The notes under the pieces are model-generated. The model was given only the letters and a program-made list of their open reading frames with translations. It was not told the DNA's origin and did not search any database. A DNA stretch of 64,000 nucleotides from Verrucomicrobiota bacterium (GTDB taxonomy: Bacteria; Verrucomicrobiota; Verrucomicrobiia; Opitutales; Puniceicoccaceae), in contig JBCDMB010000001.1 in the NCBI GenBank assembly GCA_038744685.1, forward strand, positions 248,001 through 312,000. The letters run 5' to 3'. Positions 63,129 through 64,000 of this stretch are shown here, piece by piece (the first letter of the stretch is position 1; each line of letters begins with the position of its first letter). The position numbers and the translations under genes are program-made.

Positions 63129-64000
63129 GACATACTGCTGGGTTGAAAAAGGAGAGAATTCTCGTCGTCGGAGTGATTTAGTGTTTGTTCAGTTGAAACG
63201 AAAGAACGGTCCCATTCGCGTGGGCCACCAGCAGGTTCGTAATCGAACCAATGGAAGATCGCATTGTTGTGACTCTTATTGCCGTTGGAGCTAGCATACA
63301 TGCCAACATAAAGGCCAGTGAAGCCCCCGGCAACTTCTGTGCTCAGAAGACGTGTCTCCATCATCCCGGCTTGAATAGGATTTCCCCCTTCCGGGATTGC
63401 GTAGAAATAAAGCGTCTCTTCTTTCGCCGATAGTCTCAATCGATTGGTGCGGGAAACAGGAATTTCCACCTGATACTCGTTGACTAGCGATCCGCAGCGT
63501 TTCCTGAAGAGGAGAACGCTTTCGTGGTTTCGCAAAGTAACGAGAATTTCGCAGTGATGCTTTTCGTTCATCACCGCCACCAGTCCAGCCTCCTCTCCAT
63601 TAGCTTTTGGAGAAAACTCGAACTCCAGTTCTACTCTGGCCTCAAAGTGCTGGAGTCTGCGGGCAATAAGAGCGGTTTCGTCCGTTCCGTCCAAATTTCC
63701 AGGCAGGCAATGAAGGCTTAATTCTCCGGCTCTTGGATCAACGCTCCATGCCTCTCCAGAGAGATTGCGCCTAAAGTTCCAGCAAAGACGGAGCGTATCA
63801 TTTAAAAACTTATCCCTAACGGGGGTCTCTGGTCCAGAATACGAGCGTAGCGGTCGATCAACCGTCATTTTCAAGTCGACGTATTCTTCGTCGTTGACGA
63901 TTGGCCAGCCTTTCTCATTCCACGAGACTGGAGCAAGGTAGGTTTCGCGACCTAGGTGATGAACGAGGGGGTAGCCTACATGTCGAACGCCAAGGAAAAC
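63125..64000 (-). CDS. GH43-type glycosidase, C-terminal part (runs off the window)
   Basis: The minus strand is open from the window edge: VFLGVRHVGYPLVHHLGRETYLAPVSW and VNDEEYVDLKMTVDR are the end of a GH43 xylosidase propeller, followed by RDKFLNDTLRLCWNFRRN and a concanavalin-like beta-sandwich (GLVAVMNEKHHCEILVTL, GMYASSNGNKSHNNAIFHWFDYEP) that in this family closes the active site. The catalytic Asp and Glu lie outside the window. The ATG at 63874 is internal and not the real start. The stop overlaps the next gene. Confidence 0.85.
   Translation of the reverse strand, partial: VFLGVRHVGYPLVHHLGRETYLAPVSWNEKGWPIVNDEEYVDLKMTVDRPLRSYSGPETPVRDKFLNDTLRLCWNFRRNLSGEAWSVDPRAGELSLHCLPGNLDGTDETALIARRLQHFEARVELEFEFSPKANGEEAGLVAVMNEKHHCEILVTLRNHESVLLFRKRCGSLVNEYQVEIPVSRTNRLRLSAKEETLYFYAIPEGGNPIQAGMMETRLLSTEVAGGFTGLYVGMYASSNGNKSHNNAIFHWFDYEPAGGPREWDRSFVSTEQTLNHSDDENSLLFQPSSMS

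Overview
The window looks like a Verrucomicrobiota chromosome, most likely a marine Opitutales/Puniceicoccaceae-type bacterium. The evidence is a C-terminal VPEPG sorting signal (PEP-CTERM), a Verru_Chthon-type pilin-like giant protein, prepilin-like proteins inside sugar operons, many glycoside hydrolases, sulfatase and lyase genes, and AraC- and XylR-type regulators. No rRNA, CRISPR array, integrase or recognisable phage genes were seen.

Region 1 (1-26.9 kb) is mostly housekeeping. A long minus-strand run holds dapB, a low-molecular-weight phosphatase, a fructosamine-kinase-like gene, a TPR protein, an ExbB/ExbD/TonB-like module, a TatD nuclease, a small membrane protein and the start of hemH. 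Then come an M48 lipoprotein protease, an EamA exporter, manA, ftsK, prmC-prfA, a HAD phosphatase, kdsC, rlmN, ispA, a zinc-ribbon protein, a transglutaminase, a PduO-type adenosyltransferase, a GH20 hexosaminidase, an acyltransferase, a DUF5069 protein and tkt. REP-like hairpins sit in the gaps.

Region 2 (27.0-34.7 kb) is an accessory island. It starts with two broken tRNA-Asn copies, an intact tRNA-Asn with encoded CCA, a hairpin and a GIY-YIG nuclease gene, then a third broken tRNA copy. A decayed copy of the tRNA-3'-end/hairpin/GIY-YIG unit lies at the other edge (34.4-34.7 kb). Between them are a two-gene module (possible antitoxin plus nucleotidyltransferase) and a five-gene minus-strand array: RelB-like antitoxin, RelE-like toxin, conserved 416-residue protein, CcbP-like protein and a TOTE-type primase-helicase. 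This is the best candidate for an undescribed defence or conflict system.

Region 3 (34.7-46.4 kb) is sugar catabolism. A five-gene minus-strand operon under a divergent AraC regulator encodes an MBL-fold hydrolase, an enolase-superfamily sugar-acid dehydratase, an SDR, an XylX-like dehydratase and an alpha-ketoglutarate semialdehyde dehydrogenase. Together these are close to a full Weimberg-type oxidative pentose pathway with non-orthologous enzymes at several steps. An XylR-like regulator, a GH43 enzyme and a sulfatase follow, then a PEP-CTERM protein.

Region 4 (47.0-64.0 kb) is polysaccharide use. An AraC regulator faces a PEP-CTERM-less paralogue of the 45.6 kb protein. Next is an operon-like run: heparinase II/III-type lyase, Gfo/Idh/MocA oxidoreductase, prepilin-like protein, Na+/solute symporter with an N-terminal propeller, and a GH3 enzyme. 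On the other strand lie a GH43 enzyme that runs off the window, a coupled Verru_Chthon-A-like protein, a small secreted protein and a clear relic of the tagaturonate epimerase gene uxaE.
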